Shown: in pieces, positions 41,015 to 50,647 of the stretch
Position numbering within the stretch: the stretch's first letter is position 1
Layout: the number at the start of each line of letters is the position of its first letter
NCBI RefSeq assembly: GCF_003363435.1
Contig: NZ_QRCT01000051.1
Location: forward strand, 106,254-170,253
Reading direction: 5' to 3'
DNA length: 64,000 nucleotides
Source: Anaerosacchariphilus polymeriproducens
GTDB taxonomy: Bacteria; Bacillota; Clostridia; Lachnospirales; Lachnospiraceae
The notes under the pieces: generated by a model
The model's input: only the letters and a program-made list of their open reading frames with translations
Told to the model about the DNA's origin: nothing
Database searches by the model: none
Translations under genes and position numbers: made by a program

Positions 41015-41401
41015 TTAGTTAGCTTGTTTCATTCGTGATAATTGCATTACTTCTTTCCATGTATCACGCATAGTCCGCAAATGTTCTAACACTTCCTCCA
41101 TGATCCCTTTATCTTTCCCTATGTTCGCTTCTATCAGACGCTGTTGTAGATAAGTATAAACTGCTTCAAAATCCTTGGCTACAGGATAATCATGATTTAA
41201 TGTTGCTTGAAATTCTGTAATAATTCTTTGAACTTTTATAATATTATTATTTGCTTTTTCAATATTGTTCTGTTCCATTCCAACAACTGCAATATTGCAA
41301 AATTTAATTGCTCCTTCATATAACATTAAAGTCAATTCACCTGGAGATGCCGTTAAAATTTTGTTATTATTATAAGCTGCATAAGCATTATTAAGTGCCA
41401 T
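41015..41401 (-). CDS. fliS: flagellar export chaperone FliS
   Basis: 128 residues, full length. Motifs: NAYAAYNNNKILTASPGELT, LMLYEGAIKFCNIA, IVELLL-equivalent helix EFQATLNHDYPVAKDFEAVY and LRTMRDTWKEVMQ. It binds the C-terminus of flagellin in the cytosol until export and is known in Bacillus also to release FliW from flagellin. It lies directly behind fliD. Confidence 0.94.
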   Translation of the reverse strand: MALNNAYAAYNNNKILTASPGELTLMLYEGAIKFCNIAVVGMEQNNIEKANNNIIKVQRIITEFQATLNHDYPVAKDFEAVYTYLQQRLIEANIGKDKGIMEEVLEHLRTMRDTWKEVMQLSRMKQAN

Positions 41402-41414
41402 TCATTATTCCTCC

Positions 41415-42920
41415 TTAACTTCCTAATAATGACGCTAACGATGAAGTACTTGATTGTAATTTAGTTAAAGCAGTCTCCATTTCAGAGAACTTTTTGTAAT
41501 AATATTTCTCCATATCAGACATTTTCTTTTCCCATTTACCAATCAAATCATCATATTCGTCATATTCTTGTTTCATCTGCTTATCGTTATAAACCGTATA
41601 TGCACTGCTTAATGTGGTACTTTTCATTTTAGCATCTAATGAATCATACAAGCCTGTCGTTAGTTGTGTGAAGAAAGATTCCACTGACGCCGGATCTGTT
41701 GTAAGTGCGGTCATCAATTTATCCTCTTTTCCGGATGTCGCTGAGTCATCACTATCACCGTCGATATGGTAAGCATTTTTTTCATTTGCTGATGATGTAA
41801 AATAACCCAATGTACTAATTCCAAAACTCGCTAAACTATATGTTTTACCATTGACCGTATAACTTTTCATCATTGCACTCTTCATCGATGAAGACACAGA
41901 ATCCAATGTTGAATCTCTTCTGAATAATGAATCTTTTATCTTCTTTTCCCATTTTTCGATCTGATCATCTGTCATAGTTTCTTTTTCTTCATCGGTTAAT
42001 GGTTGATAACCCTTGGCGGATGTTGCATTATAAAGAGAATCCATTTCATTAATCAGCACATTATACTCTTTGAAAAAATTCTTAATACTGTCATAAATTC
42101 CTTTTGTATCATCCGCTGTATTGATACTAATTTCTTTTCTTGAACTATCCGCATTATATCCGGTCTCTTCTTTTGCTGTAATAGTCAACCCATTAACGGT
42201 AAAGGTGTTGCTCGCATTGGTATACTGTGCTCCATTTAAATAAATTTCAGCGTCCTGACCAGCCACTTTTACTGCTGAGGTAGTCAGACCAAGTGATTCT
42301 AAAGCTGCGGTACCATCTGCATCAGATGCACTTAATGAAAAATCATTTTCTGCTCCGCTTGTTTTTGAACTTATAAAGAATCTTTGATTCGTGGTATCAA
42401 AACTTGCATTAACACCTGCCGTTTTTAATTTCGAAACCACATCACCTATCGTAGTATCTGCACCTATACTAATGTTTTTTGGCGTCCCTGAACTACCAAT
42501 TGTAATGTCAAATGAAGTATCCGTTGCGATACCCAGTTCACTAAGCTTGGTACTAGATGTATAATCAGATGCTCCCGTCAGTTCTGCTCCCGTCAGATAT
42601 CCTGCTTTTGCAAGTTTCGTGATTGAAAGAGTCTGGGTTCCATTCGTACTGTTATTCCCAGCTGTAACAGAGGCTTTTGTAGTATCTGATAATGTTGTCG
42701 TTTTCGTCTTATAGGCGGTAGAATAACGCAGGTTACTCACAGTTTTAGAATATAAGTTGTAAATTTTTGAATTTAGTTCTTTCCACGCGTCTTGTTTCCA
42801 CTCTAATTTCGTTTGATCTTTCTTATAATTATCTTTTTTAATCTTATATGCTGATACTAATTCGGTTACAATCGAATCGGTATCCAATCCTGAGGATAAT
42901 CCTGATAATCTTATTGCCAT
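41415..42920 (-). CDS. fliD: flagellar cap protein FliD
   Basis: 501 residues. N-terminal LSGLSSGLDTDSIVTELVSA and KKDQTKLEWKQDAWKELNSK are characteristic, followed by the variable FliD domains (about 90-250) and the C-terminal helical part (EKKMSDMEKYYYKKFSEMET) ending LASLLGS. It forms the filament cap. The operon order flaG-fliD-fliS is standard. Confidence 0.95.
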   Translation of the reverse strand: MAIRLSGLSSGLDTDSIVTELVSAYKIKKDNYKKDQTKLEWKQDAWKELNSKIYNLYSKTVSNLRYSTAYKTKTTTLSDTTKASVTAGNNSTNGTQTLSITKLAKAGYLTGAELTGASDYTSSTKLSELGIATDTSFDITIGSSGTPKNISIGADTTIGDVVSKLKTAGVNASFDTTNQRFFISSKTSGAENDFSLSASDADGTAALESLGLTTSAVKVAGQDAEIYLNGAQYTNASNTFTVNGLTITAKEETGYNADSSRKEISINTADDTKGIYDSIKNFFKEYNVLINEMDSLYNATSAKGYQPLTDEEKETMTDDQIEKWEKKIKDSLFRRDSTLDSVSSSMKSAMMKSYTVNGKTYSLASFGISTLGYFTSSANEKNAYHIDGDSDDSATSGKEDKLMTALTTDPASVESFFTQLTTGLYDSLDAKMKSTTLSSAYTVYNDKQMKQEYDEYDDLIGKWEKKMSDMEKYYYKKFSEMETALTKLQSSTSSLASLLGS

Positions 42921-42931
42921 TTTTGTTCCTC

Positions 42932-43333
42932 CTAACGCTTTTCGTCAACAAGAAGTCCCGCTAATTCCCAAGCTTTCGCAATCATGTCTAACGTTTTCTC
43001 TGGTGGTAGTTCCTTAATTACTTCTTTCGTTTCTTTATCTACTATTTTGATAATAATTCGATTAGTCTCATCGTGTATTCCAAATATCGCTTCTGAGTTA
43101 TCCATCTTCCTATTTATGTTTTCTACTGCTTTTTTTAATTGTTCTGTATTCTGAGATGGTTGGTAATGGATATCTTCTGACGTATTTTCTATTCGTTCAT
43201 CCATATCAATTTCAATATTCTCTTTTGCATCCATACTTACTGCTGCTACGAAAGAATCTTTTTGATTTTGTACTGTAGAAGTCCTCTGCAATGATGTCAA
43301 AGAACTGTTATTATTAACTGCATCAATTGCCAT
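42932..43333 (-). CDS. flaG: FlaG-family flagellar protein
   Basis: 133 residues. The N-terminal 60 residues are low-complexity; the C-terminal FlaG domain is clear (AVENINRKMDNSEAIFGIHD, IIIKIVDKETKEVIKELPPE, KTLDMIAKAWELAGLLVDEK). FlaG affects filament length in several bacteria. It is the first gene behind the SigD promoter at 43410-43436. Confidence 0.9.
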   Translation of the reverse strand: MAIDAVNNNSSLTSLQRTSTVQNQKDSFVAAVSMDAKENIEIDMDERIENTSEDIHYQPSQNTEQLKKAVENINRKMDNSEAIFGIHDETNRIIIKIVDKETKEVIKELPPEKTLDMIAKAWELAGLLVDEKR

Positions 43334-43409
43334 GAAATCACCTCCATGTGATAAAACATCTGTAAAATCGGCTGACCGTTCTACATTCCATTCCTTTGTT
43401 CTAATTCAT

Positions 43410-43436
43410 ATATCGGACAAAAGTACAAAAAGTTAA
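43410..43436 (-). promoter_or_regulatory. SigD promoter of flaG-fliD-fliS
   Basis: CCGATAT (43410-43416) with a TTAAC -35-like box about 15-16 bp upstream (43432-43436). The -35 box is imperfect (TAAC for TAAA). Confidence 0.65.
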
Positions 43437-43438
43437 GT

Positions 43439-43657
43439 CTATTTTAATAATTTTTTCAAGGCATCAATACCTTGTGTATTTAATGCTTCTTTATTTTCCT
43501 CTTGAATCTGTATATAAACCTCTTTCCGATAAACCGGTATTTCTTTTGGAGCAGTAATGCCTATTTTTACCTGGTCACCACGAATATCCAGAATTGTGAT
43601 TTCTATGTTGTTATTTATGATAAGTGCTTCATTCTTTTTTCTGGTTAAGGCTAACAT
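43439..43657 (-). CDS. csrA: CsrA translational regulator
   Basis: 72 residues from the ATG at 43657 (AGGTGAGTAGA before it). MLALTRKKNEALIINNNIEI, RGDQVKIGITAPKEIPVYR and KEVYIQIQEEN form the CsrA beta-core, with the RNA-contact Arg in the first strand and VYR. It binds GGA motifs in mRNA leaders. The stop of fliW is 1 nt before its start, so FliW, its antagonist, is translated together with it. Likely targets are the flagellin leaders at 39446 and 40373. Confidence 0.95.
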   Translation of the reverse strand: MLALTRKKNEALIINNNIEITILDIRGDQVKIGITAPKEIPVYRKEVYIQIQEENKEALNTQGIDALKKLLK

Positions 43658-43658
43658 T

Positions 43659-44117
43659 CTACTCACCTGCCTTTTCTTCTGTCAGAATATCATAAATCGG
43701 ATATTTTACAGAATAATCTTGATTGTCTACTATAATCTGACATGCTTTTCTGGTCTTAGCATTAATAATCAGCGGTGCTTTTAAATTAACAGACAGATCC
43801 TTCATTTCTTCTGGCACGGTAACAGTAACCATAACAAAAGTATCTTTCGCCTTCATTTCTCCCAGCGGTTTAAGCAGTTCATCTTCCACAACCGGATTGT
43901 AATCAGGTATCAAAATCAAAGGGTCCATGACCGGTAATGCGAAATCCGGTTCCTGAATTGATTGAAGCCAGGAAATAGATGCTTTTCCCTCCTCTGTCTC
44001 TTCAAAAACCAAAGTGAAATCTTGCATTTCAGGAAATCCAATGATTCCATTTACAAAATGAATCTGTTTATCCTTCTTTACCTCAATAGTACCAAAAAGT
44101 CTTGTTTTTACTTCCAT
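43659..44117 (-). CDS. fliW: flagellar assembly factor FliW
   Basis: 152 residues. HFVNGIIGFPEMQDFTLVFE, FALPVMDPLILIPDYNPVVE, DTFVMVTVTVPEEMKDLSVN and LKAPLIINAKTRKACQIIVD are all family motifs. FliW binds flagellin or CsrA, linking flagellin secretion to flagellin translation. It sits upstream of csrA, as in Bacillus. Confidence 0.95.
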   Translation of the reverse strand: MEVKTRLFGTIEVKKDKQIHFVNGIIGFPEMQDFTLVFEETEEGKASISWLQSIQEPDFALPVMDPLILIPDYNPVVEDELLKPLGEMKAKDTFVMVTVTVPEEMKDLSVNLKAPLIINAKTRKACQIIVDNQDYSVKYPIYDILTEEKAGE

Positions 44118-44160
44118 ACAGGTCTCCTTCCTATGCTGACTAATATTTAAGTTTGGATTA

Positions 44161-45678
44161 TTATAGATAATTTAATAATGAATTCTGAAGCGTTTTGCTT
44201 GCCGCAACCAAAGATGCATCATATGCGGTTGAAGCAGCTGTATATTCAATCATCACATCTGACAGTTCCACATTTTCATTCTTAGATTTTAAGTCTTCAA
44301 ATGTCGTCTGCTGTGATGATAAACGATTTTTCGTAATGTCAAGCCTGCTTGAACGGGTACCACAGTCTGTAATCGCCAAATTTACTTTATCTAAGTATGA
44401 TTGAACACTTGTAATACCTTTTGAGAATCTCTTCTGCATATTATCTTCTGCGATATCTGCTTCTTTTTGTGCAGCAGTTAACATTTCATTCAGTTTAGCC
44501 TGTGAGACCTCATCTTGAAATTGAGAATCTTTTAACATTGCTTTAATATCGGCAACTTTCTTATCTGCCTGTATCGAGGAGCTTACTGTATTAATTAAAT
44601 CATTGATGTCTCTTCCTATCGATGCATTTAATACTTCACTGGCTTCTGTATTCACTTTTAATGTCTGATTAAAGCTAATCGTATATTCAATGTCTTGCTC
44701 TTCTTTTGTATAACTTACTTTCGTAGTACGATTGATGCAATCAAAATAATGTTCCGGTCGAATTTCTCCTTTATCAAATCCGGTTTTCTGATAACTGATA
44801 GAAATACCATCTTTAAGTCCCTGCAACGTATTGACTGCATTTTCTGAAAGAATCAGTTCCCCTGTTTCCGGTATAAAATTAATCCCCGCTGCCGGAAGAT
44901 ATGCAGCATCTCCAGTTGAAGCCAACGGTGTATAATTAACTGCGATCTGCTGTGGGTTTCCACTTGCATCGGTATAATTCACATACATGTTCTCATATAG
45001 GGTATTTCCTAATCCGTCCTTTTTGATACTTCCATCTGTATTATATTGCGGAACTCTTTCCACATCTGAATAAGATAAACGAAGTCGATGAACTTGTTCA
45101 CTATCCGGGAGTGTCACTGCCCCTGCAAGTGTACCATAGCTTACATCTTGCTTATTGGTAATGTAAGTCATTGCTTCTATATCAGAACCCGAAAATTTTT
45201 CTGTGATGGTATAAGATGTCGTCTTATCCTCTGTTTTGAAAGTCAGACTGGTATTTGTTTTATAGCCGGTAAATACATAACGTCCTGCATAGTCAGCATT
45301 TCCTTCTTCATAAATCTGCTCTGACAAAGCCGTTAAATCCTGCAATATTGTATTTCGATCTTCCGCTTCTAAAGTATCTGTTGAACCATAAACACATTGA
45401 GAATATACCTTATTCAAAATCTCATGAACACTACTTAAAGAACTTTCCGTAACTTCTAACCAGGAGGTTGCATCCGGAATGTTTTTTTGATAATATTGAT
45501 TAATTTCTGTCAAGGTACTTCTTAAACGCAAAGCACGAATAGCTACAACCGGGTCTTCGGAAGGTCTGGAAATTTTCTTCTGGGTAGACATCTGATTATT
45601 TAACTTATCAACAGATAATTTATTATTGTTTATATTATTTAACGAGTTATTCGTCATCATTTTATTCGTAATTCTCAT
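44161..45678 (-). CDS. flgL: hook-filament junction protein FlgL
   Basis: 505 residues, longer than the 300 of many FlgL proteins through a middle insert (about 200-400). N-terminal MRITNKMMTNNSLNNINNNK and RPSEDPVVAIRALRLRSTLT, C-terminal ITDCGTRSSRLDITKNRLSS and DVMIEYTAASTAYDASLVAA. It joins the FlgK ring to the filament. Confidence 0.93.
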   Translation of the reverse strand: MRITNKMMTNNSLNNINNNKLSVDKLNNQMSTQKKISRPSEDPVVAIRALRLRSTLTEINQYYQKNIPDATSWLEVTESSLSSVHEILNKVYSQCVYGSTDTLEAEDRNTILQDLTALSEQIYEEGNADYAGRYVFTGYKTNTSLTFKTEDKTTSYTITEKFSGSDIEAMTYITNKQDVSYGTLAGAVTLPDSEQVHRLRLSYSDVERVPQYNTDGSIKKDGLGNTLYENMYVNYTDASGNPQQIAVNYTPLASTGDAAYLPAAGINFIPETGELILSENAVNTLQGLKDGISISYQKTGFDKGEIRPEHYFDCINRTTKVSYTKEEQDIEYTISFNQTLKVNTEASEVLNASIGRDINDLINTVSSSIQADKKVADIKAMLKDSQFQDEVSQAKLNEMLTAAQKEADIAEDNMQKRFSKGITSVQSYLDKVNLAITDCGTRSSRLDITKNRLSSQQTTFEDLKSKNENVELSDVMIEYTAASTAYDASLVAASKTLQNSLLNYL

Positions 45679-45688
45679 CTTTACCCTC

Positions 45689-47488
45689 CTACACTCCTGT
45701 TTGTAAAATAAGCCTATCGTACATTTCTGTCAGAACCTGTACTACTTTAGATGATAGATTATAAGCATTCTGGAATTTTATCAGGTCCATCGCTTCTTCG
45801 TCTTCATCTACTCCGGATACAGATATTCTTTGGTTAATAACTGCCTTTGAAATATTCGTATAATTGGTACTAAAGGTCTTTGCTCTTTGTGTATCCACTG
45901 CAATATCTGATAAGATATATTGTAGAAAATCTTCTGATGTTCCTCCACGGAATGATATGACACTCTTATCTGTTTTTAACGTCATCAATTTGTCTACGAT
46001 ATCAGTTGCATCCACGCCATTTGCTACGTCCGTTGCCGTAGACATTAAAGTTGGATCATTTAATAAAGCGTCCCGAACTGTTATATTACCTGCTGTCATC
46101 TTATAATAACTGTTACTGGTAGATGTAATCTCACTTGCATTCAAATTCATTTCTGTACCTAATACGGAATCCTTTGCCGTGAAAAAATCACCTGCCTGAT
46201 TTCCGTTGATATCTTCACCGGAAGAATGAATCTCATTAAATGTTTTTGTATAATTTCTTACGAAAAAATTTAATTGTGACATATAATAAGGAATTCCCAT
46301 ATAATCAATGGATTCGCCTATCTGTGCAGGTGTCCCTATTGCTTTTGCAATTTCATCCGAAGTAAGATTGGTATTTAGTGAGAAACGGTAGGTCCCATCT
46401 CCATTATTGGTGAACCCTGTATATTCATATTCCTTGGATCCTATTTTAATAGTCCCTGTCTCAGCCATACTCATAGTCAGATCACTTGTCATATTACAAC
46501 CAGCTAAATATACAATGTTTCCCTTTATACTTGATACCTTTCCTGAAAAATTATCAGCATCATTCCCATCTCTGGTATCGAAAAGTGCTTTTATTTCACC
46601 ATTCATAGCGGTAGTATTGAAATTAATTTTATCTCCATTTACCCAGTAAACATCATAAAGTCCTTCAATATCTGTTTGATTTATTTTGTTTTCTCTGGCT
46701 ATCACTTCCAGTTGATTGTAATTGTTCCCATCAACTAACACTTGTCCATTTATTTCAATTTTGTAATTGGTAGCACCTGTATACATGTCAGAATCATTGC
46801 TATTCACAATATTTGTTTCTTTTATATCAACCGGTACAATTTTAGACAGATCATCTACCAATGAGGCTCTTTGATCTCTCAATTCATTCGCATAACCTCC
46901 GGCAATTTCAATCACATTGATCTGTTTATTCAAAACGGAGATCTCTTGAGAAATGGAATTGATCTGCTGTACTTTATTACGGATTTCTTCATTGGCATCT
47001 GACTGAATCTTGGTCATCCCTTCAGAAACACTGTTAAAGTACTCGGCCAGACTTTCTGCTGAACTGATGAATTGATTTCTAACAGTAGGATTAGCCGGAG
47101 ATTTCTGCACTTCTTCTAAAGCCGCATACATCTCATCAAATATGGTAGAAAAACCTTTTTGCGTTTTATCATCAATAAAGTAATTTTCTATCTGCTGTGC
47201 ATAATAGTATTTGGTATCATATTCTCCAACCTTAGCCTGATTATACCAATATTTCAAATCATAATATTGATCTCTGATCTGCATAACTGAATCTGTCGTT
47301 ACCCCTGAACCAACCATTCCGTATTTATTGTTTGCACGAATGGCTTCAGAAGCGTGACGTATGGTCTGCTGTCTGGAGTAGCCCTTTGTATGCACATTTG
47401 CTATATTATTACCTGTTGTATTTAATGCTGCCTGGTATGTTGTCAATCCTGAGGATGCTATTGTCAAACCAAAAAATGTTGATGCCAT
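45689..47488 (-). CDS. flgK: hook-filament junction protein FlgK, paralogue 1
   Basis: 599 residues. N-terminus SSGLTTYQAALNTTGNNIAN with VHTKGYSRQQT; C-terminus SGVDEDEEAMDLIKFQNAYN and VVQVLTEMYDRLI. Both ends and the length fit FlgK. A second FlgK gene lies 24 bp upstream. The two may form separate junction rings, or one may build a modified hook-filament zone. Confidence 0.93.
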   Translation of the reverse strand: MASTFFGLTIASSGLTTYQAALNTTGNNIANVHTKGYSRQQTIRHASEAIRANNKYGMVGSGVTTDSVMQIRDQYYDLKYWYNQAKVGEYDTKYYYAQQIENYFIDDKTQKGFSTIFDEMYAALEEVQKSPANPTVRNQFISSAESLAEYFNSVSEGMTKIQSDANEEIRNKVQQINSISQEISVLNKQINVIEIAGGYANELRDQRASLVDDLSKIVPVDIKETNIVNSNDSDMYTGATNYKIEINGQVLVDGNNYNQLEVIARENKINQTDIEGLYDVYWVNGDKINFNTTAMNGEIKALFDTRDGNDADNFSGKVSSIKGNIVYLAGCNMTSDLTMSMAETGTIKIGSKEYEYTGFTNNGDGTYRFSLNTNLTSDEIAKAIGTPAQIGESIDYMGIPYYMSQLNFFVRNYTKTFNEIHSSGEDINGNQAGDFFTAKDSVLGTEMNLNASEITSTSNSYYKMTAGNITVRDALLNDPTLMSTATDVANGVDATDIVDKLMTLKTDKSVISFRGGTSEDFLQYILSDIAVDTQRAKTFSTNYTNISKAVINQRISVSGVDEDEEAMDLIKFQNAYNLSSKVVQVLTEMYDRLILQTGV

Positions 47489-47512
47489 AATCTTTCACCT
47501 CTTTATCTACAA

Positions 47513-49183
47513 TTATGCTAACTGTGTACATAGTAATTCCAGCATTTCATTGATTACGTTCATATATCTGGAAGCTGCATTGTATGCATTCTGAAATTTA
47601 ATCATATTGGTCAATTCTTCATCAGATGAAACACCAATTATCTGCTGACGTTGATTGTCAATGGAAGTCGTCGTCTGTTCCAGGCTTTTTGCAATTCCAC
47701 TAAATACATAGCCATCACTTGAGATCGCTCCCACCAATCTGGAATAGTAAGAAGAAAAACTTGTAGTCTCTGTACTATTTGGATTAAGACTTAAAAGATT
47801 TTGGGTCCATGCATTCGATAATGCACTTCCTAAATCATAGTCAACAGAACCATCTTGTTTCAGATGCGGCATCAGAGAACCATTTTTTGACATTTTCTCA
47901 TTGATTATAATATTTCCAGTAGTATACTGTGTTGTAGTATCACTTAAATCTTCTTCATTATAAACATAGTAAGTATGCACGGTACCCTTTACGACCATTT
48001 GCTTTTCGGTATAACGATTTACATTAGCACGTGTAAATAATTCAATCCCCGGCTTTTGACCATCACTTCCTACCGATCCTTTTTCTTCATCCCATACTTG
48101 ATATACATTCCCAAAATCATCCGTAATCTGTTTATTCGGACAAAGCAGATTATTGACGGTGGTTGTAATACCATGTACCAATTGATCAAATTCAGCTTCA
48201 ATATTTTGTATAATTGACATTCCAACGGTATCATTATACGTCTCAGCTGTGATACCTGTGATGTCTGCATAATTTCCTACTTTATCGCCTCGGGCCAAGA
48301 CCAGCGCTTTTAGGCTTCCAATATCCGTATTAAGTTCGCTGGAAACATCCACCGTATAATCATAAACAGGTGTCGAATCCAAATGTGTCCACACTGGAGT
48401 AACAAATCCGGTCACTGTGTCCACATTTTTACCCATTTTGTTGACAAATTCTTTGGTAACGAACTGCTCGTCTTCCAAATTCACTGTTACTACACCATTT
48501 CCATCTTCCGAATAACTTATTTTTGCCATTGCACTAAGTTCATCCAGCAGTATATTTCTTGAGTCTCTTAAATCGTTGGCACTTTCCACGCCTCCGGATT
48601 CGATCTTTGAAATCTGTTTATTCAATAAACGGATTTCTTCTCCTATCTTATTAATCCGGTCTACTTTATCTGAAACTTGTTGATTAATATTCACTTGATA
48701 TTCTTTCAATCCTGTTTGAACTGCTACTGCCCTTTCAATAAAGGCACTTGATTTTTGTATTACAAGGTTTTGATTCACAGTATTAGAAGGGTCTTTTGAA
48801 AACTCTTCCATTGATTCCCAAAGGGCAGATAAGGAATTTTGAAATGCAACTCCTTCTAATTCACCCATTAGTGTCTCTATTTCTGAAATTACACCATAGG
48901 AAGTTTCATAAAAAGCCTGACGCCCTGTCTCCAGCCGATGAGACTTGTCTAAGAAAGCGTCTCTTACCTGACGCACTTCTGAAATCTCAACACCTAACCC
49001 AACCTGCTTTGCACTGATTGCAGCCTGAGATAAGGTATTGTAATCCAAGTCACTCATTAGCACTTGCTGCCTTGTATACCCTTTCGTATCAACGTTTGCT
49101 AAGTTATGTGCTGTTGTATTTAATGCATTCTGATTACTTCTTAAGCCTGATGCACCAACGTATAAACTTCCCATGCCTGCCAT
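47513..49183 (-). CDS. flgK: hook-filament junction protein FlgK, paralogue 2
   Basis: 556 residues. N-terminus GSLYVGASGLRSNQNALNTT, AHNLANVDTKGYTRQQ; C-terminus GVSSDEELTNMIKFQNAYNA and YMNVINEMLELLC. The central domain (about 200-480) differs fully from paralogue 1. The adjacent FlgN chaperone may serve both. Confidence 0.93.
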   Translation of the reverse strand: MAGMGSLYVGASGLRSNQNALNTTAHNLANVDTKGYTRQQVLMSDLDYNTLSQAAISAKQVGLGVEISEVRQVRDAFLDKSHRLETGRQAFYETSYGVISEIETLMGELEGVAFQNSLSALWESMEEFSKDPSNTVNQNLVIQKSSAFIERAVAVQTGLKEYQVNINQQVSDKVDRINKIGEEIRLLNKQISKIESGGVESANDLRDSRNILLDELSAMAKISYSEDGNGVVTVNLEDEQFVTKEFVNKMGKNVDTVTGFVTPVWTHLDSTPVYDYTVDVSSELNTDIGSLKALVLARGDKVGNYADITGITAETYNDTVGMSIIQNIEAEFDQLVHGITTTVNNLLCPNKQITDDFGNVYQVWDEEKGSVGSDGQKPGIELFTRANVNRYTEKQMVVKGTVHTYYVYNEEDLSDTTTQYTTGNIIINEKMSKNGSLMPHLKQDGSVDYDLGSALSNAWTQNLLSLNPNSTETTSFSSYYSRLVGAISSDGYVFSGIAKSLEQTTTSIDNQRQQIIGVSSDEELTNMIKFQNAYNAASRYMNVINEMLELLCTQLA

Positions 49184-49206
49184 ACAATCACCTTTAATCC
49201 TTTATC

Positions 49207-49719
49207 TTACTGTTTGGCATCAAAACCCGCATTTCCCAATAAATCTCCTGTATTATAGGCTGATTTATTATAATTTGCAGTTTCCGGTGCCTGTCTCATA
49301 CTCTTCAACAATGTCATATCGAACTCAATCATTTCTAAGGAATGCTCAATAAGCTGCTTATTTCTATCATTTATCAATATCATTTCATTCAAAGTCTCTC
49401 GCAACTTATCATGAATTTTTTTCAACTTTTCCTGTTCCTTTGGCTGTGATGTTAACATAGAAATGATATTGGAAATAGTAAGCTCACTTATATCTTTTTT
49501 GACTACTAACCCAATATCATTCATAATTTTTTCCCGTTCTTTTTCAAGTTTTTGTACATCATTGGCCAATAGCTGTTCCTTCTCTGTGATCTTTTCCAGT
49601 TCCTTAATTTTTCCCTTTACAATAACATTGGTTTTATCTTTGGATAATTCTAAAATTTCATCATATACTTTCTGCTCGTTCATTAAAACTTCTACTAGTT
49701 TTTCCATCAAACTTGCCAC
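49207..49719 (-). CDS. flgN: FlgN-family chaperone
   Basis: 170 residues from GTG at 49719 (AGGAAATCAA upstream). All-helical: MEKLVEVLMNEQKVYDEILE, EKEQLLANDVQKLEKEREKI, MTLLKSMRQAPETANYNKSA. It keeps FlgK and FlgL unfolded for export. It is located between flgM and flgK, the standard place. Confidence 0.9.
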   Translation of the reverse strand: MASLMEKLVEVLMNEQKVYDEILELSKDKTNVIVKGKIKELEKITEKEQLLANDVQKLEKEREKIMNDIGLVVKKDISELTISNIISMLTSQPKEQEKLKKIHDKLRETLNEMILINDRNKQLIEHSLEMIEFDMTLLKSMRQAPETANYNKSAYNTGDLLGNAGFDAKQ

Positions 49720-49734
49720 TTGATTTCCTCATTT

Positions 49735-50010
49735 CTAGATCATATCCTTATATTTCTGCATTAATTTGCTTGCAAAATCTTCGTTGTCCACTTGATAAGT
49801 ACCTGCCTTTACACTTGATTTCAAAGAAGACACTACATCCTCTCTTACATCAGGAGCTTCTGCAACGGCTTTTTTCGCCAATTGAAAATCTAGTCCAGCT
49901 TGAGAGATCTGAACTTTATCAGATGCCTGAACGTCCGCTGTCTTTTGACACTTATTCACTTTGTTCGTATTATACAGCTGACTAATTTTGTTATATGCAT
50001 CTATACGCAT
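49735..50010 (-). CDS. flgM: anti-sigma factor FlgM
   Basis: 91 residues. The conserved segment VQISQAGLDFQLAKKAVAEA, then PDVREDVVSSLKSSVKAGTY and FASKLMQKY is typical of FlgM. It holds SigD inactive until the hook is complete. The SigD promoter at 50049-50075 makes it feed back on the same sigma factor. Confidence 0.93.
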   Translation of the reverse strand: MRIDAYNKISQLYNTNKVNKCQKTADVQASDKVQISQAGLDFQLAKKAVAEAPDVREDVVSSLKSSVKAGTYQVDNEDFASKLMQKYKDMI

Positions 50011-50048
50011 TTGAACCGCCCCTTTCTTATTTTAATTCTTCATATATT

Positions 50049-50075
50049 TTATCGGTTGGATTTGGAATTACTTTA
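50049..50075 (-). promoter_or_regulatory. SigD promoter of flgM
   Basis: Minus strand TAAA (50072-50075), 15-bp spacer, ACCGATAA (50049-50056); near-perfect consensus. Confidence 0.9.
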
Positions 50076-50251
50076 GTGGTAAGTTGATATTTATTTTTAA
50101 ACTCTTGTTTTGAACGAGGTACGAAGGAACTGTGATCGTAACTATTTTGGGTTCTTACTTTATTGTATCTAAAAATGATGTTAAATCTCATTGTATGCAA
50201 ATTTTTCAGTTACATACTGGAGATATTTACGAAATTAATACAAATTTATAA

Positions 50252-50292
50252 GAAAACCGCTACATACTTTAAATCGTGATGTAACGGTTTCT
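50252..50292 (-). terminator. terminator of the small membrane protein gene
   Basis: Stem AAACCGTTACAT / ATGTAGCGGTTT followed by TCTT on the minus strand, 20 bp after the stop codon at 50311. It also separates this gene from the flagellar cluster. Confidence 0.7.
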
Positions 50293-50310
50293 ATAATAAC
50301 ATACTTTTAT

Positions 50311-50559
50311 TCAAATATCACGGATGCTGTTGTTATCTTTCTCCTTATTTTTTCGTTCACAAACTTTTTCTAATATTAACACTATTGCAGCAATAAAATA
50401 GGCAATTAAGATCAATGTATATTTACTTATTGGTGTTAAATAAGCAAGTATGTATAATGTCATTGATAACAACATTAATATATGAGAAAATACTCTAAAC
50501 TTCTTAACAGTTAATTTATAAAATCTCTTATAGACATTTTTACATAGCAAGATAAACAC
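50311..50559 (-). CDS. small two-helix membrane protein
   Basis: 82 residues. Basic N-terminus (KNVYKRFYKLTVKKF), two transmembrane helices (ILMLLSMTLYILAYL and YTLILIAYFIAAIVLILE) and a charged tail (CERKNKEKDNN). Nothing else is recognisable. The start lacks a strong ribosome site, so a slightly different start is possible. Confidence 0.55.
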   Translation of the reverse strand: MFILLCKNVYKRFYKLTVKKFRVFSHILMLLSMTLYILAYLTPISKYTLILIAYFIAAIVLILEKVCERKNKEKDNNSIRDI

Positions 50560-50647
50560 AAGCGGACAAATTATATATTATAATAGAAATTAAAAAATCC
50601 ATTGTATTTGCCTCCTTTAATTTTAAAACTATCATTAAAATTTGATA

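Noticed and set aside
43410..43436. SigD promoter serving csrA/fliW
   Set aside because: The box lies downstream of csrA in the direction of transcription, so it can only serve flaG and the genes after it.
48070..48270. 66-codon frame inside flgK paralogue 2
   Set aside because: Same-strand out-of-frame shadow without ribosome site.
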